Below, piece by piece: positions 20,055 through 30,160 of a stretch of DNA of 64,000 bases. The first letter of the stretch is position 1. Each line of letters begins with the position of its first letter. Below the pieces are notes generated by a model. The model searched no databases, was not told where the DNA came from, and saw nothing but the letters and a program-made list of their open reading frames with translations. The stretch covers positions 62,001 through 126,000 of the forward strand of contig JANIIK010000500.1 of NCBI GenBank assembly GCA_027704905.1, read 5' to 3'. A program made the translations under genes and the position numbers. The stretch is from Muraenolepis orangiensis (Eukaryota > Chordata > Actinopteri > Gadiformes > Muraenolepididae).

Positions 20055-20345
20055 AACCCCTAAACTTGCTTAAGTCCTGACATTAATAGCTCTTAGCATG
20101 TTGTATATGTTAGCAAGTGTATGTCCTTAATGTTGTTAACACGCTCTTATCACAGCTACTTAAGCAGGTGACCTAGCAGTACGAAATTGTGTTATTCATC
20201 TTGTCAATATGAATACTTGTGAACTGCTGTATTTATATGTTTGCGTACCCCAGTGTTATGCTATTGTCTGCTTCAACTAATGTACACCTTGTAAGTCGCT
20301 TTGGATAAAAGCGTCTGCCAAATGCCCTAAATGTAAATGTAAATG

Positions 20346-20520
20346 TTACGATCCCTACTGATCCAGTTTTTAAACTTTTAAACCAGCGATGCATCGGGTC
20401 GGGCTTCCTGTTTACATGTGACGTCACGACATGCATCGTCCCCAGCTGATCGGGTGGTTGAAAATTCCCGGAACGGATTTATATGGGATTGACCCTGATT
20501 TCGTTCTGCACTAACTTGTC
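20346..20520 (+). promoter_or_regulatory. Putative LINE 5' promoter region with CRE site
   Basis: This 175-bp stretch lies directly upstream of the next plus-strand LINE. It contains a full palindromic CRE (TGACGTCA, 20419-20426) and two ATGCATCG motifs around it (about 20388 and 20431). Internal promoters at the 5' end are normal for LINEs; a promoter role for this stretch is inference. Confidence 0.4.
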
Positions 20521-21204
20521 TTGTGGCGTGGAGCTCAAGAGTCTGCTGTTTTGGTTGGGTTCTCCACGTTTCGCGGGATTTTAATTATGTCACTGCTTTT
20601 GGCTGTCCTATCCCTTTTAATTTGGAGCAGCACCGGGGGAAGTCAACATGGGACCCGCCCATCTCTCCCAACCCCGGTTTTACCAGGCCGGGGAACGTGC
20701 TCCTCTTGCAGTCCGCTGGGCACGATGTTGAGCCCCCTCCCTTTGATCCTCTCTCCCGCATCTGTCAAGTGCGGATTTGTGGACTTGGCCCGTCTGATTA
20801 GCCTTATGGCTTTACAAGACAACTTTATTATTTCTTCAAGCCATGTTCATGATTTTGTGTTAGGTTTAAACACTAAGAGAAAGCCGTCAAAAAGTCCACC
20901 TAGGCCTGTCTATCGGTGTCTAATTGTACTCTTATTGTTGATTTCAGGAAATGTGCAACCTAACCCTGGACCAGATTCTTGTGTTAATTTTAACACCCCT
21001 GCAGATTTTAAATCAAGGTCTGGTCTTGGTCTCATCCATTTGAATGTGCGCAGTTTGATCGCTAAAATGGATATGATTCGTATTTGGGCACATTCAACCG
21101 ATGCTGATATAATAGTGATATCTGAAACTTGGCTAACCAAATCAATTTCAAGCAAGGATATTTGCATTGACGGCTATAATGTGTATAGGACTGATCGACC
21201 TTAA
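20521..21204 (+). CDS. LINE leader, 2A-like motif and endonuclease N terminus
   Basis: Open from 20521; the first likely methionine is MSLLLAVLSLLIW near 20587, a hydrophobic leader. After a basic patch (NTKRKPSKSPPRPVYR) comes LIVLLLLISGNVQPNPGP: the NPGP at 20962-20973 with GNVQP before it matches the 2A ribosome-skipping consensus ending. The apurinic endonuclease starts at GLIHLNVRSLIAKMD and ISETWLTKSISS. TAA at 21202 follows directly after VYRTDRP, where a deletion removes the middle of the endonuclease. Confidence 0.75.
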   Translation: MWRGAQESAVLVGFSTFRGILIMSLLLAVLSLLIWSSTGGSQHGTRPSLPTPVLPGRGTCSSCSPLGTMLSPLPLILSPASVKCGFVDLARLISLMALQDNFIISSSHVHDFVLGLNTKRKPSKSPPRPVYRCLIVLLLLISGNVQPNPGPDSCVNFNTPADFKSRSGLGLIHLNVRSLIAKMDMIRIWAHSTDADIIVISETWLTKSISSKDICIDGYNVYRTDRP

Positions 21205-22742
21205 TTGATCTAATCCTTACAAATGCTTCTCATAAATACACCCCTGCATCTGTATTTGCAAATGACATCAGTGACCACTGTGTCATTGCCACGGTACGGA
21301 ATACAAAGTCCCTAAGACAAAACCCCGTATCATCATAAAGCGTGATATGAAACATTTTGTAGAGCGGGGTTTTTTCCACGACCTGTTTCTATTTGATTGG
21401 GACAAAATCAATCTCATTGCAGATGTTGAAACTGCCTGGACATTATTTTATGATGGTTTTATTAAAATAGTTGATAGGCCCTTAAGAAACGACAGAGTAA
21501 AAGGCAGAGACAATGCATGGTTCACATCAGATCTTTCTGATTTACTACACGAGCGCAATGTGGCGGTCAAAAGCCAGGAGTACAGGTCTTGGGTCACATT
21601 GGCTGCTCTTCAGGCAGCTGCCAAATGCATTTACCGTTAAAATCAGAAAAGCTAAAGCGGATCATCTCCTAACTGAAACTTCAGACAACCTAAATAATCC
21701 CCTTAAATTCTGGAAAACTATTAAATCATTAGCTGGAAACAAAAATGTTATAGAGCTTCCACATTGCATTGTGAAGGAGGACTCTGTTCAAATCTCTGAT
21801 AAGACAGAAATGCTTGGTTGTTTTAATGAGCATTTTATTGCTTCTGGTTGGCTGTTTACCTCTCAGAACATAGCTCAAGGAGCCACTCTCGCTCTGACGG
21901 TTGTATCTGGGAGGGTGAACCGTTTAATTTTATTCCAGTAACAATCTCAGAGGTGCATAAAGCCCTGAAAAGTTTGGAACCAAGAAAATCAGCAGGTCCT
22001 GATAACCTGGAGCCGTACTTTTTAAAGTTAGCAGCTGATTTTATAGCTTTGCCCTTGGCTTATCTTTTTAATCTGTCCTTAGAGACAAACGAAATTCCCC
22101 TTATTTGGAAATCTGCTTTTGTTCTCCCACTGTTAAAAGGGGGTGACCCCACTCTCCTAAACAACTACAGACCAATCTCCAAATTATGTGTTTTAAATAA
22201 AGTGCTGGAATCACTGGTCAATTTCCAACTGAAGGAGTTTTTATCAACAAATAATATTTTATCTGAGTTTCAATCTGGTTTTAGGAAAAACCACAGCACT
22301 ACAACAGCTGCCTTAAAAGTCGTAAATGATCTTATTTACTTCTTAGACAATAGAGGGCATTGCGCAGCACTTTTTATTGACTTGTCAAAGGCTTTTGATA
22401 CAGTGGATCATGCCTTACTGCTACAAAGACTCGTCAGTATCGGTCTTTCAGGTAAGACTGTCTGTTGGTTCGAGAACTATCTATCATGCAGATCACAGTG
22501 TGTGCGGGCTGAAGGCTTAACTTCAGGTATCTAAGGGTGTGCCACAGGGATCTGTTTTAGGACCATTGTTATTTATAATTTACATTAACAGTCTTAATAA
22601 CAATGTTTTGAATGCAAATTTGCATTTTTATGCCGATGATAGTTATTTATTGTTCTGCGTCCACCCCGAAGCAGGCTCTTTGTCAGCTCCAGATCTGCAA
22701 TCTATACACTCGTGTTGGATGGTCTTCCCTGACCACACGTAG
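21205..22742 (+). pseudogene. LINE endonuclease end and RT, multiply broken
   Basis: Sense resumes as LIDLILTNASHKYTP and NDISDHCVIATV (endonuclease SDH box, about 21205-21300). The linker follows (MKHFVERGFFHDLFLFDW, WFTSDLSDLLHERN, FWKTIKSLAGNKN). The RT runs from about 21935 to 22534: NYRPISKLCVLNKVLE, SEFQSGFRKNHSTTTAALKV and IDLSKAFDTVDH. A stop at 22532 is followed at 22539 by MPQGSVLGPLLFIIYIN and the catalytic HFYADDSYLLF. Frame breaks lie near 21300, 21630, 21920 and 22533. Confidence 0.85.
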
Positions 22743-23046
22743 ACTAAAACATTGGCACATCCTTATATATAAGGCTATTCTTGGTGCTCTTCCCCTTTAT
22801 CCAAGGATGTACATAAACAGAAAATGCACTGGATCTTATCGGCTTCGCTCCGAGAACTTTTTCCTTTTAACTGTACCAAAGGTCCGTACTGATCTGGGGA
22901 AAAGGGCGTTCAGTTACGCTGCCCCTCAAGCTTGGAACCTGCTTCAAACTGAGCTGAAACTCAGAGAGCTGGTCTCATTAAACGCACTCAAAGCAACTTT
23001 AACTGACCTTGAAGCAGGCCGCTGTGTCTGTAAATGCTTTGGCTAA
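22743..23046 (+). pseudogene. LINE C-terminal segment
   Basis: After a deletion of the thumb, sense continues as HWHILIYKAILGALPLYP and YRLRSENFFLLTVPKVRTDLGKRAFSYAAPQAWNLLQTELK, the conserved C-terminal domain of this LINE group, ending at TAA 23044. Confidence 0.8.
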
Positions 23047-23205
23047 ACCTGGTGTATGACTGTGTTGTGATTGTGTGTTTTGTAATCGTCTGTAACTGTG
23101 CTGTTACCATTCTTGGGCCAGGACTCTCTTGAAAAAGAGATTTTTAATCTCAATGAGACCTATCCTGGTTAAATAAAGGTAAAATAAAAAATAAATAAAA
23201 AAGAC

Positions 23206-23388
23206 GGCTTTTCACAGCGAGTAGGCTGACACACACACACATATTGAGTAACAGTGTGTGTGTGGGCAGGGTCCCTGAGGGAGAGCCCCCCGTCTTTGAC
23301 CCTATATTCTCCCCAGATGTACAATGAACCCTTTAACCTGGTTCATTATTAAACATATTTGTATGGTGATTACAAACAAAACAAAAAA
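23206..23388. other. Short spacer, nothing recognised
   Basis: Contains a (CA)n/(TG)n pair near 23230-23265 that could form a small hairpin, and an A-rich end. No gene or element end was recognised. Confidence 0.5.
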
Positions 23389-23651
23389 TGTCACGAGAGG
23401 CTAAGTGAGGGATGAGCGTTGACTCGCTACAAACAAAGTCCAGTTATGCGTCCATCCTTTATTCCAAAACACGCAAAAACACGTCTTCTCACTATCTTCT
23501 CCCTACTCACCCCCTCTCCACGCCGCCATCAGTGCACTTATTAATTAATTTCCCACCTTCAGCTACACCCGCGTGACATGCATGACAACCATAAACCATA
23601 AACTATTACGCAATAGAATGCATTCCTAGGACATGGTATATGGCCACTACA
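23389..23651 (-). repeat. 3' LTR of Pao element B
   Basis: Minus-strand TGTAGTGGCCATATACC (start 23651) to CCTCTCGTGACA (end 23389), 263 bp. It is directly preceded on that strand by the polypurine tract AATAAGGGGCTGGGA (about 23652-23667). Only one copy is present, so the outer end rests on the TG...CA rule. Confidence 0.65.
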
Positions 23652-24669
23652 TCCCAGCCCCTTATTATCACACCGTAATAATTACAATATTATAATCCAC
23701 AAATAGTATACAATTTTCACAACATTCTTTATGTTCCATCAGTATCTCATCTTCAAGGCAGCAAGTCAAGTCTAGGCCAGAGTTTCAAGCTCATAGCCTT
23801 TCAGAGCGATCTTTACCATCATTCTCTGTCAGTCAGTCAGTCATTGGGTAACGTGGTTTCTGGATCATCCGGTACAGGATAGAAGATACAGTTTTTATTG
23901 GCCAAGTACAATGGAATGCTTAGTCCCCATTCCCTTCCGCAGTATGAATTTCTATGGTAGGAGTTGGCCTGAACGATCTGGATTTACAGGCCATGTTGCT
24001 GCCAAAGCTCATCCAAGTTAAAAACTGAGATTCTGTTGACTGTTGCAACATCCATTCCATCACCACTGTCTCCCCTCAGTGATCCATACAGTCCAGCCCA
24101 AAATTGTCTTATGCTACGTTCCCACTATCACGATTCGCGGCACGATTGAAATCGTGGTCTTAATCGTGGAGTAATCGTGGTGATCCTATCAGATCTTATC
24201 AGATCTTGAGGTCAGTCGTGGCAATCGGTTCAACATTTTTCTATGATCAACACTATCAATTGTCAATCGGGATCATCGTATTGCATCATAACGGAGAGAG
24301 AGAGGACGCTGGCACGCTTTGGTTGCCGCTTCTCCCTCCGTCTAAACCTCCGTCCAGCTACAGTATCTGGATTACCATTTCTTGGATTAACATCAATTAC
24401 CATCTGTTTTGCGACTGTCAATCTTGGATTACCATCTGCCCTCAACAAACACTCGGCCACCGGCCCAGAACTCACCTGTATACAGCCGGACTTCTATTCC
24501 ACCACCGCTCGCTGGAAGGTAGACCCCGGACAGGCTTCCACCTGTCCCGGTGCGGTTAGCCCATGTCTGGCTGGGACCGCTGCCTTCCACAACCCCCGAA
24601 GATCACCGCCGCACCCGCGGCTGAAGGCAGACCCGGCAGGCCTCCACCTGTCTCGGTCCTGTTTTCACC

Positions 24670-25800
24670 ATGGCACTGCGTTACACAGCGGCGCAGCTCC
24701 TCCTGCTTAACCATCGATCGCCTCCTCCCGCGCAACTCATCTCAGCAATAAAAGACTTCGGACTGCTACAACGCCACCGCTACATCCACAGAAGCTCCCG
24801 TCGCAAGTTTTTCTATAAATCCACCGCCATAAACATTATCCCATCTCTCTGCTCCAATTTAGAAAGCCCCCGCACTTCCGCCTCCCGTCATCACAACAAC
24901 TCACGTCATCAGATCAATCCCCACGTGAACCCCTTAAACCTCCGCCCACTACCCACTTCCGCCAACTCAACTTCAAAACAAAAGTCCCTGAAATTCACCC
25001 TGTTTAACACAAGATCCCTCAGCAATAAAAGTCTCATTCTCAACGAGCTCATTATTGACAATAAACTGGACTTCCTCTGCGTAACTGAAACATGGCAACA
25101 GCCACTGGACTACTTCTACCTCAACCAAACTACACCCCCAGGATACAGCTATCTGGAAAAACCCCGCCAGGACGGTCGTGGTGGTGGAATAGCTGTATTT
25201 CACCACCAGTCAATCACTACAACTGCACTATCCCTCCCCACCCCTCCCTCATTCGAACACCTCACTTTTAAATTACCTGGTCCCAAACCCCTGGTCACTG
25301 CCGTCATCTATCGCCCCCCCTCCAAGCCAATCCCAGAATTTCTCTCTGACCTATCTGAATTCTTAACCCAGCTCTTTGCCATTTCACCATCTGTACTGCT
25401 GCTCGGCGACTTTAACATCCACGTCGACTCCATAACCTGCACCCACACCACTGAATTCATGGACATCTTAGATTATTTTAACATCACCCAACACATTGAT
25501 TTCCCCACCCATAACAAAGGACACACCCTCGACCTAGTCTGCACCTCTGGCATCTCCATTAACAACCTCTCCACCACCGACCTCACCATCTCTGACCACC
25601 TAGCCATCACCCTAGACGTCAACATCCCCCCCCACCCCGTTAAACAGCAACGCACCATATCCTTTCGAAACCTCAAATCCATCAACCTTCCCTCCCTCTC
25701 TGCTGCCCTAACCAACGCCATTTCCAACACCATCCCCACCCCGAACGTCTCCCCCGCTGACCTAGTCAACTTCTACAATAACACACTCATCCTGTCTTGA
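24670..25800 (+). CDS. L2 LINE ORF, endonuclease part
   Basis: ATG at 24670. After ~100 basic residues the apurinic endonuclease starts at LKFTLFNTRSLSNKSLILNE. Active-site blocks are visible: VTETWQQPLDYF, RGGGIAVFHH, VTAVIYRPPSKP, LLLGDFNIHVDS, HTLDLVCTSG and TISDHLAITLDV. It nicks target DNA for target-primed reverse transcription. The frame ends by TGA at 25798 because of a one-base indel near 25788; sense continues in the next frame (DDIAPIRTK). Confidence 0.9.
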   Translation: MALRYTAAQLLLLNHRSPPPAQLISAIKDFGLLQRHRYIHRSSRRKFFYKSTAINIIPSLCSNLESPRTSASRHHNNSRHQINPHVNPLNLRPLPTSANSTSKQKSLKFTLFNTRSLSNKSLILNELIIDNKLDFLCVTETWQQPLDYFYLNQTTPPGYSYLEKPRQDGRGGGIAVFHHQSITTTALSLPTPPSFEHLTFKLPGPKPLVTAVIYRPPSKPIPEFLSDLSEFLTQLFAISPSVLLLGDFNIHVDSITCTHTTEFMDILDYFNITQHIDFPTHNKGHTLDLVCTSGISINNLSTTDLTISDHLAITLDVNIPPHPVKQQRTISFRNLKSINLPSLSAALTNAISNTIPTPNVSPADLVNFYNNTLILS

Positions 25801-27814
25801 TGACATCGCCCCCATCAGAACCAAACTCGTCTCCTTCACTCACTCCGCCCCCTGGTACACTAGCGAACTCCGTCACCTCAAAACTCAGGGCCGCCAACTG
25901 GAACGCTTATCCAAAAAAACCGGACTCACCATTCACCTCGATGCCTACAAACTTCACCAACAACAATATACAGAAGCACTCAATCACGCACGATCCTCCC
26001 ACTACTCCTCCATCATCCGTACCGGCTCCAACAACCCCAGAACACTCTTCTCCACCATAAACAAACTGCTCAAACCCATAGACACTACCAGCAATTCCTT
26101 CACCACCAGCACCTGCAACTCCTTCCTGTCATTCTTCCAGACTAAAATTGACAACATCCACACACAGCTAGCTGCCTCCGCCCCCTCCTCTCCTCCCGGT
26201 TTTCAGCCCACCGACCCCCCCCCTCCACTCCATCCACTTTCATCTTTCACCCCCATCACCGAATCCGACCTACTCTCCTTAGTCACTAGTATGAAACCCA
26301 CTACCTGTGCCCTTGACCCCATCCCCTCTTCCCTCGTTAAGGACTGCCTCCCCTCACTCTCCCCACTCATCACTACCATCATCAACTCCTCCCTGGCCAT
26401 CGGCTCCGTCCCCCCCTCACTCAAGCTTGCTACCATCACCCCCATACTGAAAAAACCCGGCCTTGACCCCAGTAACCCCATCAACTTCCGTCCTATTTCC
26501 AACCTCCCCTACACGTCCAAAATGCTCGAACGTGTCACCGCTTCACAAATTAAAGCCCACCTTGACACAAATAACCTTCACGAACCCTTCCAGTCCGGCT
26601 TCCGCACTAGACACAGCACGGAAACCGCCCTCCTCAAGGTTACCAATGACATACTTCTCTCTGCCGACTCCGGCTCCCTCACCATCCTCATCCTCCTCGA
26701 CCTCACCGCTGCCTTTGACACTATAGACCACTCCATCCTCCTCTCCCGCCTCCAGCACTTCATTGGTATCACCGGCACCGCCCTCTCCTGGCTCACCTCC
26801 TACCTCTCCGACCGCCACCAATACATCTCCATCAATAACTGTCAATCCTCCACTGCCCCAGTCACTCACGGTGTCCCCCAGGGTTCTGTACTTGGTCCCC
26901 TACTCTTTATCATATACATCCTTCCCCTCGGTCAGATCCTTCGCCACCACGGGCTCCGCTTTCACTGTTATGCCGACGACACTCAGCTATATCTCTCCGC
27001 CAAAGCTATCACCCCAGCCACCCACGCCACCCTCTCCGCCTGCCTCAGTGACATTAAAACCTGGATGCAAACAAACTTTCTCAAACTCAACAGCAATAAA
27101 ACAGAAATCCTTATTATTGGCCCTACCTCCCTCACCCGCTCTGCACAAAATTTCACCCTTAACATAGACGGCTCCATCATCACCCCCTCCACCCAGATCC
27201 GCAACCTCGGCCTCATCCTCGACCCCACCCTCTCTTTCCTTCCCCATGCAAATCACATCACCAAAACCGCTTTCTTCCACCTCCGGAACATTGCCCGCCT
27301 CCGCCCCTCCCTATCCTTCCCTGCTGCTGAAACCCTCATCCACGCATTCATCACTTCCAGACTCGATTATTGCAACAGCATTCTGTATGGCTCAACTCAC
27401 AAAATCATACATAAACTCCAATATGTCCAGAACTCTGCCGCCCGCCTCCTCACCTCCACCCGCCGCCGAGACCACATCACCCCTGTCCTACACAACCTCC
27501 ACTGGCTCCCAGTCAAACACCGGATACATTTCAAGATTCTACTCCTCACCTACAAAGCCCTCAATAACCAGGCCCCCCCCTACCTCTCCCACCTCCTCCC
27601 CCGCCACGTCCCCACCCGCAGCCTCAGGTCCGGAGACACTAACCGCTTGACGATCCCCAGGACCAATCTCCGGACCTGGGGCGACCAGGCCTTCTCCGTG
27701 GCCGCACCCACCCTCTGGAACGCTCTCCCCATCAACATCCGCCAAGCACCCACCTTATCATCCTTTAAACAGGCCCTCAAGAGCCACCTCTTCAACCTCG
27801 CCTTCACCCAGTAA
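25790..27814 (+). CDS. L2 LINE ORF, RT part
   Basis: Continues from the frameshift. The linker has APWYTSELRHLKTQGRQLE. The first in-frame ATG downstream is 26291 (MKPTTCALDPIPSSL). RT motifs: INFRPISNLPYTSKMLERV, FQSGFRTRHSTETALLKV, ILLDLTAAFDTIDHSILL, THGVPQGSVLGPLLFIIYI, catalytic HCYADDTQLYLS (about 26967-27000), LNSNKTEILIIG. The C-terminal part has RLDYCNSILYG, HWLPVKHRIHFKILLLTYKAL and FSVAAPTLWNALPINIR, to TAA at 27812. All recognisable catalytic residues are intact. Confidence 0.92.
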   Translation, partial: SCLDDIAPIRTKLVSFTHSAPWYTSELRHLKTQGRQLERLSKKTGLTIHLDAYKLHQQQYTEALNHARSSHYSSIIRTGSNNPRTLFSTINKLLKPIDTTSNSFTTSTCNSFLSFFQTKIDNIHTQLAASAPSSPPGFQPTDPPPPLHPLSSFTPITESDLLSLVTSMKPTTCALDPIPSSLVKDCLPSLSPLITTIINSSLAIGSVPPSLKLATITPILKKPGLDPSNPINFRPISNLPYTSKMLERVTASQIKAHLDTNNLHEPFQSGFRTRHSTETALLKVTNDILLSADSGSLTILILLDLTAAFDTIDHSILLSRLQHFIGITGTALSWLTSYLSDRHQYISINNCQSSTAPVTHGVPQGSVLGPLLFIIYILPLGQILRHHGLRFHCYADDTQLYLSAKAITPATHATLSACLSDIKTWMQTNFLKLNSNKTEILIIGPTSLTRSAQNFTLNIDGSIITPSTQIRNLGLILDPTLSFLPHANHITKTAFFHLRNIARLRPSLSFPAAETLIHAFITSRLDYCNSILYGSTHKIIHKLQYVQNSAARLLTSTRRRDHITPVLHNLHWLPVKHRIHFKILLLTYKALNNQAPPYLSHLLPRHVPTRSLRSGDTNRLTIPRTNLRTWGDQAFSVAAPTLWNALPINIRQAPTLSSFKQALKSHLFNLAFTQ

Positions 27815-28552
27815 CCTCCACTCCTCACCTCCACATCCCACTGTCCCCACCATGTATGTCAATGTTTGTAAATGTGTGCAAAGTTTGTAAAGCGGCTTTG
27901 GGTACTCAGAAAAGCGCTATATAAAATAAATGTATTATTATTATAACAAAGCGCGACAGATCTACATCTAATCGTGCTTCCAAATTGTGGTGACCGGGAT
28001 CGATCTTAGACAAGACAAACACCACGCTCTGTTGAGATGTGTTGCGATCTCCCACTTCACTCTGTAAAAGTTCAAGAAACAATGAAGTCCATGGTCAGTC
28101 GGGCTGTATATATACCCGTCGGGGTCCAGTCGTAGCTCAAATCGTGATCGATCATGAGCGTGAAAGACATCGCGACCACAATCGTATCCTATGGTAACGG
28201 AGCGCATCGGTTCGTGATGAACGTATCGGAACATATCTGCACGTACCAGATCGTCCCAATTCGGGGAACCCCATGGTGATGATCGTGTCAGATCGAGACC
28301 CAATCGTGGACTCGATCGAAACAATCCTATCGGAACGTATGTGATCGTATCTGAACGGGAGATCAGACCGTGACACCTGAAATTGACAAATCGTGACCAG
28401 ATCGCATCCGACCGCAACAAATCGTATCAGAACGTATCGACTCGCATCACCTCGTATCCAAACCTGAAATTTCAGAGAATTTCCACGATCAGCTACGAAT
28501 TGCCAATCGTGGCGTTCGTAACGGATCGCACGACAGTGGGAACGTACCCTTA

Positions 28553-30150
28553 ATGGCATAGGGTCAACTACGGATTACCGTAGTGGTTCCAGTGCCTTTG
28601 GCACATTTGTTACCATCAGCTCAATTTCCGATCTCTGGTAGATGAACCTGTTTCAAGTGAGGCCACCTCTGAAAATCCTTCTGGCAAGGACTATTTCCTT
28701 CATGGACAGGCATGCTTTCCTGAGTGTAGGTATTGGGCAAGCTCACAGTCTAAGCCAGCCACTTCCAGTCCTGTGACAACATAGCCGTTAAGCACCTTCT
28801 CTTGGCCCATTGTCCGTAAAAGGATACGCGTCCTCTTCCCTGAGAGGTTGAGCATGTTAATCAGGTTTACTGTACAGAAAAGAGCCATGCTACCTGGATC
28901 TAGGAAAGCGTAAGAAACCACTGTCTCATTACTTTTTGTAGACTTTATTTGTACTGGAACTATGGGAAGTCTACAATCATCACCGATCCAAGTTAGACTA
29001 CTGGATACTAGAGCACGGCCTGCGGTGCCAAATTATGTTTCTGATTTTGTCCACTTCTTCTTAAAGGGAATATGAAGCATTTTGGGATGATTCAAACTAT
29101 ACACCTGCATGGCAGACACTTTCTACAGTCATTGCTGATGTGTCATTTTAACAGGCTGTTTTCCTTTAAGAAAGCGATCTTTTCAGTGTGAGCCATTTAC
29201 TCAATTTGAAAGCACAACTCCAGAGTGTGTCCTTCTCCACAGAACAGACAGACTTTCTTTACTGACAAGACTGTCTGGTTGCCTTTCTTCCTTTCAGTGT
29301 TGGTCATATTTTTCACAGTAGTCACAGTTGTTTTTCAATGAAATTAACCATATCACTGAATGTAGCTCTTTGGTTACGCCTCTCTTGTATTTCATAATCC
29401 ACTGTTCTCCATCGATCTCTACGTTTGTATGGCAACTTCAGCATATTAGCAGGCATATCCAGTTCATACATGTACTGCACCTCATTCATTATGTTACAAC
29501 AGCCTCTGAGGAATAGACTAGTCCTGAAATGACTTCGTCTTCCGATTTGATCCTGTCCTGTTCCTGTTGCCTTAGCTTGATTATAGCCTCTCTCAGGGTC
29601 AACATGCTGGCAGCTTCTGACAAGTACCCTTGGGCGACCTCTAGTGAATTGTTGGAGGGAGTACAGCGATCACTATGTCAGACTCATAGGCTCTCACAAG
29701 TGTGTGATACTGCAATGGGTCACTGTCAAAGCTGTAAATATCTTGTTTTGGTAAGTTGGTGTGGATCGGTGAAGTTGTTTTTTCATTCTGCCATTTCATA
29801 ATTTCGAGAACATTGTTTTGATCCCACTTGTCTGAAAAACCTTCAGTGTTAAGAGTGAATCCACACTGTAATTTATCATGAGCACTGGACTGAGTATTTG
29901 GCTTGTTGTGTGTAGCTCTTCGAAGTAGGAAGCTGAAAATGGGCATCATGGGTCACCATTCTGTCTTCAAGCCTTGTGACTGGATCACTACGGCTGATCA
30001 TCACTTGAGGATTTTGATGAGTTGTTTCTGACATCTGAGGATTGAACAAAATTGGCTTTCCTTGTGTTTCAATGAGGTAAGAGTTCCTGGCATGGGACCG
30101 TTCGGTTGCAGTGCACCAGACATGCTTGCAGCCCGTAGCACCTTTGAAAA
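28553..30150 (-). pseudogene. Pao B Gag and protease
   Basis: Minus-strand pieces in order. The Gag N-terminal part is near 30130-29950 (MSGALQPNGPMPG, GKPILFNPQMSETTHQNP, RLEDRM). The DUF1759-like part is near 29770-29390 (PKQDIYSFDSDPLQYHTLVRAYESD, LPYKRRDRWRTVDYEIQ). The zinc knuckle region is near 29260-29050 (VCLFCGEGHTLELCF, SLNHPKMLHI; the middle is decayed). The protease is at 28921-28700 (VSYAFLDPGSMALFC, RTRILLRTMGQEK, TGLEVAGLD), then KALEP and PYAI up to the Harbinger-like insertion. Many stops and indels. Confidence 0.75.
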
Positions 30151-30160
30151 TAATTCAATA

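Larger units (their letters stand above)
18401..20345 (+). mobile_element. Internally deleted L2-type LINE
   Basis: A C-rich 5' segment (18401-18900) contains a 75-bp tandem repeat and a stretch with TGTATCTGAC repeats near 19070-19105. It runs straight into the RT catalytic region at 19113, so endonuclease and RT fingers are missing. The 3' end carries TAAGTCGCTTTGGATAAAAG...TGTAAATGTAAATG (about 20294-20345), the classic fish L2 tail. Whether the BET fragment at 18275 belongs to this element's 5' end cannot be decided here. Confidence 0.75.
20521..23205 (+). mobile_element. CR1/L2-group LINE with 2A-like motif, decayed
   Basis: Plus-strand LINE in several frames: leader with hydrophobic segment and 2A-like motif, endonuclease start, endonuclease end, RT, and a C-terminal piece. 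Internal parts of the endonuclease (after 21204) and RT thumb (near 22700) are deleted. The 3' end has the well-known fish tail GAAAAAGAGATTTTTAATCTC (about 23130) and GGTTAAATAAAGG, then an A-rich end at about 23205. Confidence 0.85.
24293..27946 (+). mobile_element. Nearly full-length L2 LINE
   Basis: A 3.65-kb plus-strand element inside the Harbinger-like repeat. It has a ~375-bp C-rich 5' region, endonuclease and RT frames differing by one base, and a 3' end AAAGCGCTATATAAAATAAATG with (TTA)n. Its coding strand is strikingly C-rich. ATAAC occurs at both edges and may be the duplication. Confidence 0.85.
24112..28549. mobile_element. PIF/Harbinger-like non-autonomous element, carrying an L2
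   Basis: The ends share TACGTTCCCACT[A/G]TC as inverted repeats (left from 24115, right ending 28546). They are flanked by TTA at 24109-24111 and 28550-28552, the 3-bp duplication preferred by PIF/Harbinger. Own sequence is about 24112-24292 and 27947-28549 and is dense in ATCGTG/ATCGTA motifs. No transposase is visible, so the superfamily is inferred from the duplication. Removing it plus one TTA restores the Pao B frame. Confidence 0.65.
23389..30160 (-). mobile_element. BEL/Pao element B, interrupted and internally deleted
   Basis: Minus-strand Pao element: Gag (about 30150-28930), protease (28930-28553), a Harbinger-like insertion (24112-28549), a short pol remnant (24108-23980), polypurine tract and LTR (23389-23651). 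After the insertion the frame resumes as KTILGWTV and VNRISVFNLDELWQQH. RT, RNase H and integrase are then missing, replaced by ~350 bp of UTR-like sequence. The 5' LTR was not found. This pol deletion is independent of the insertion. Confidence 0.75.
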
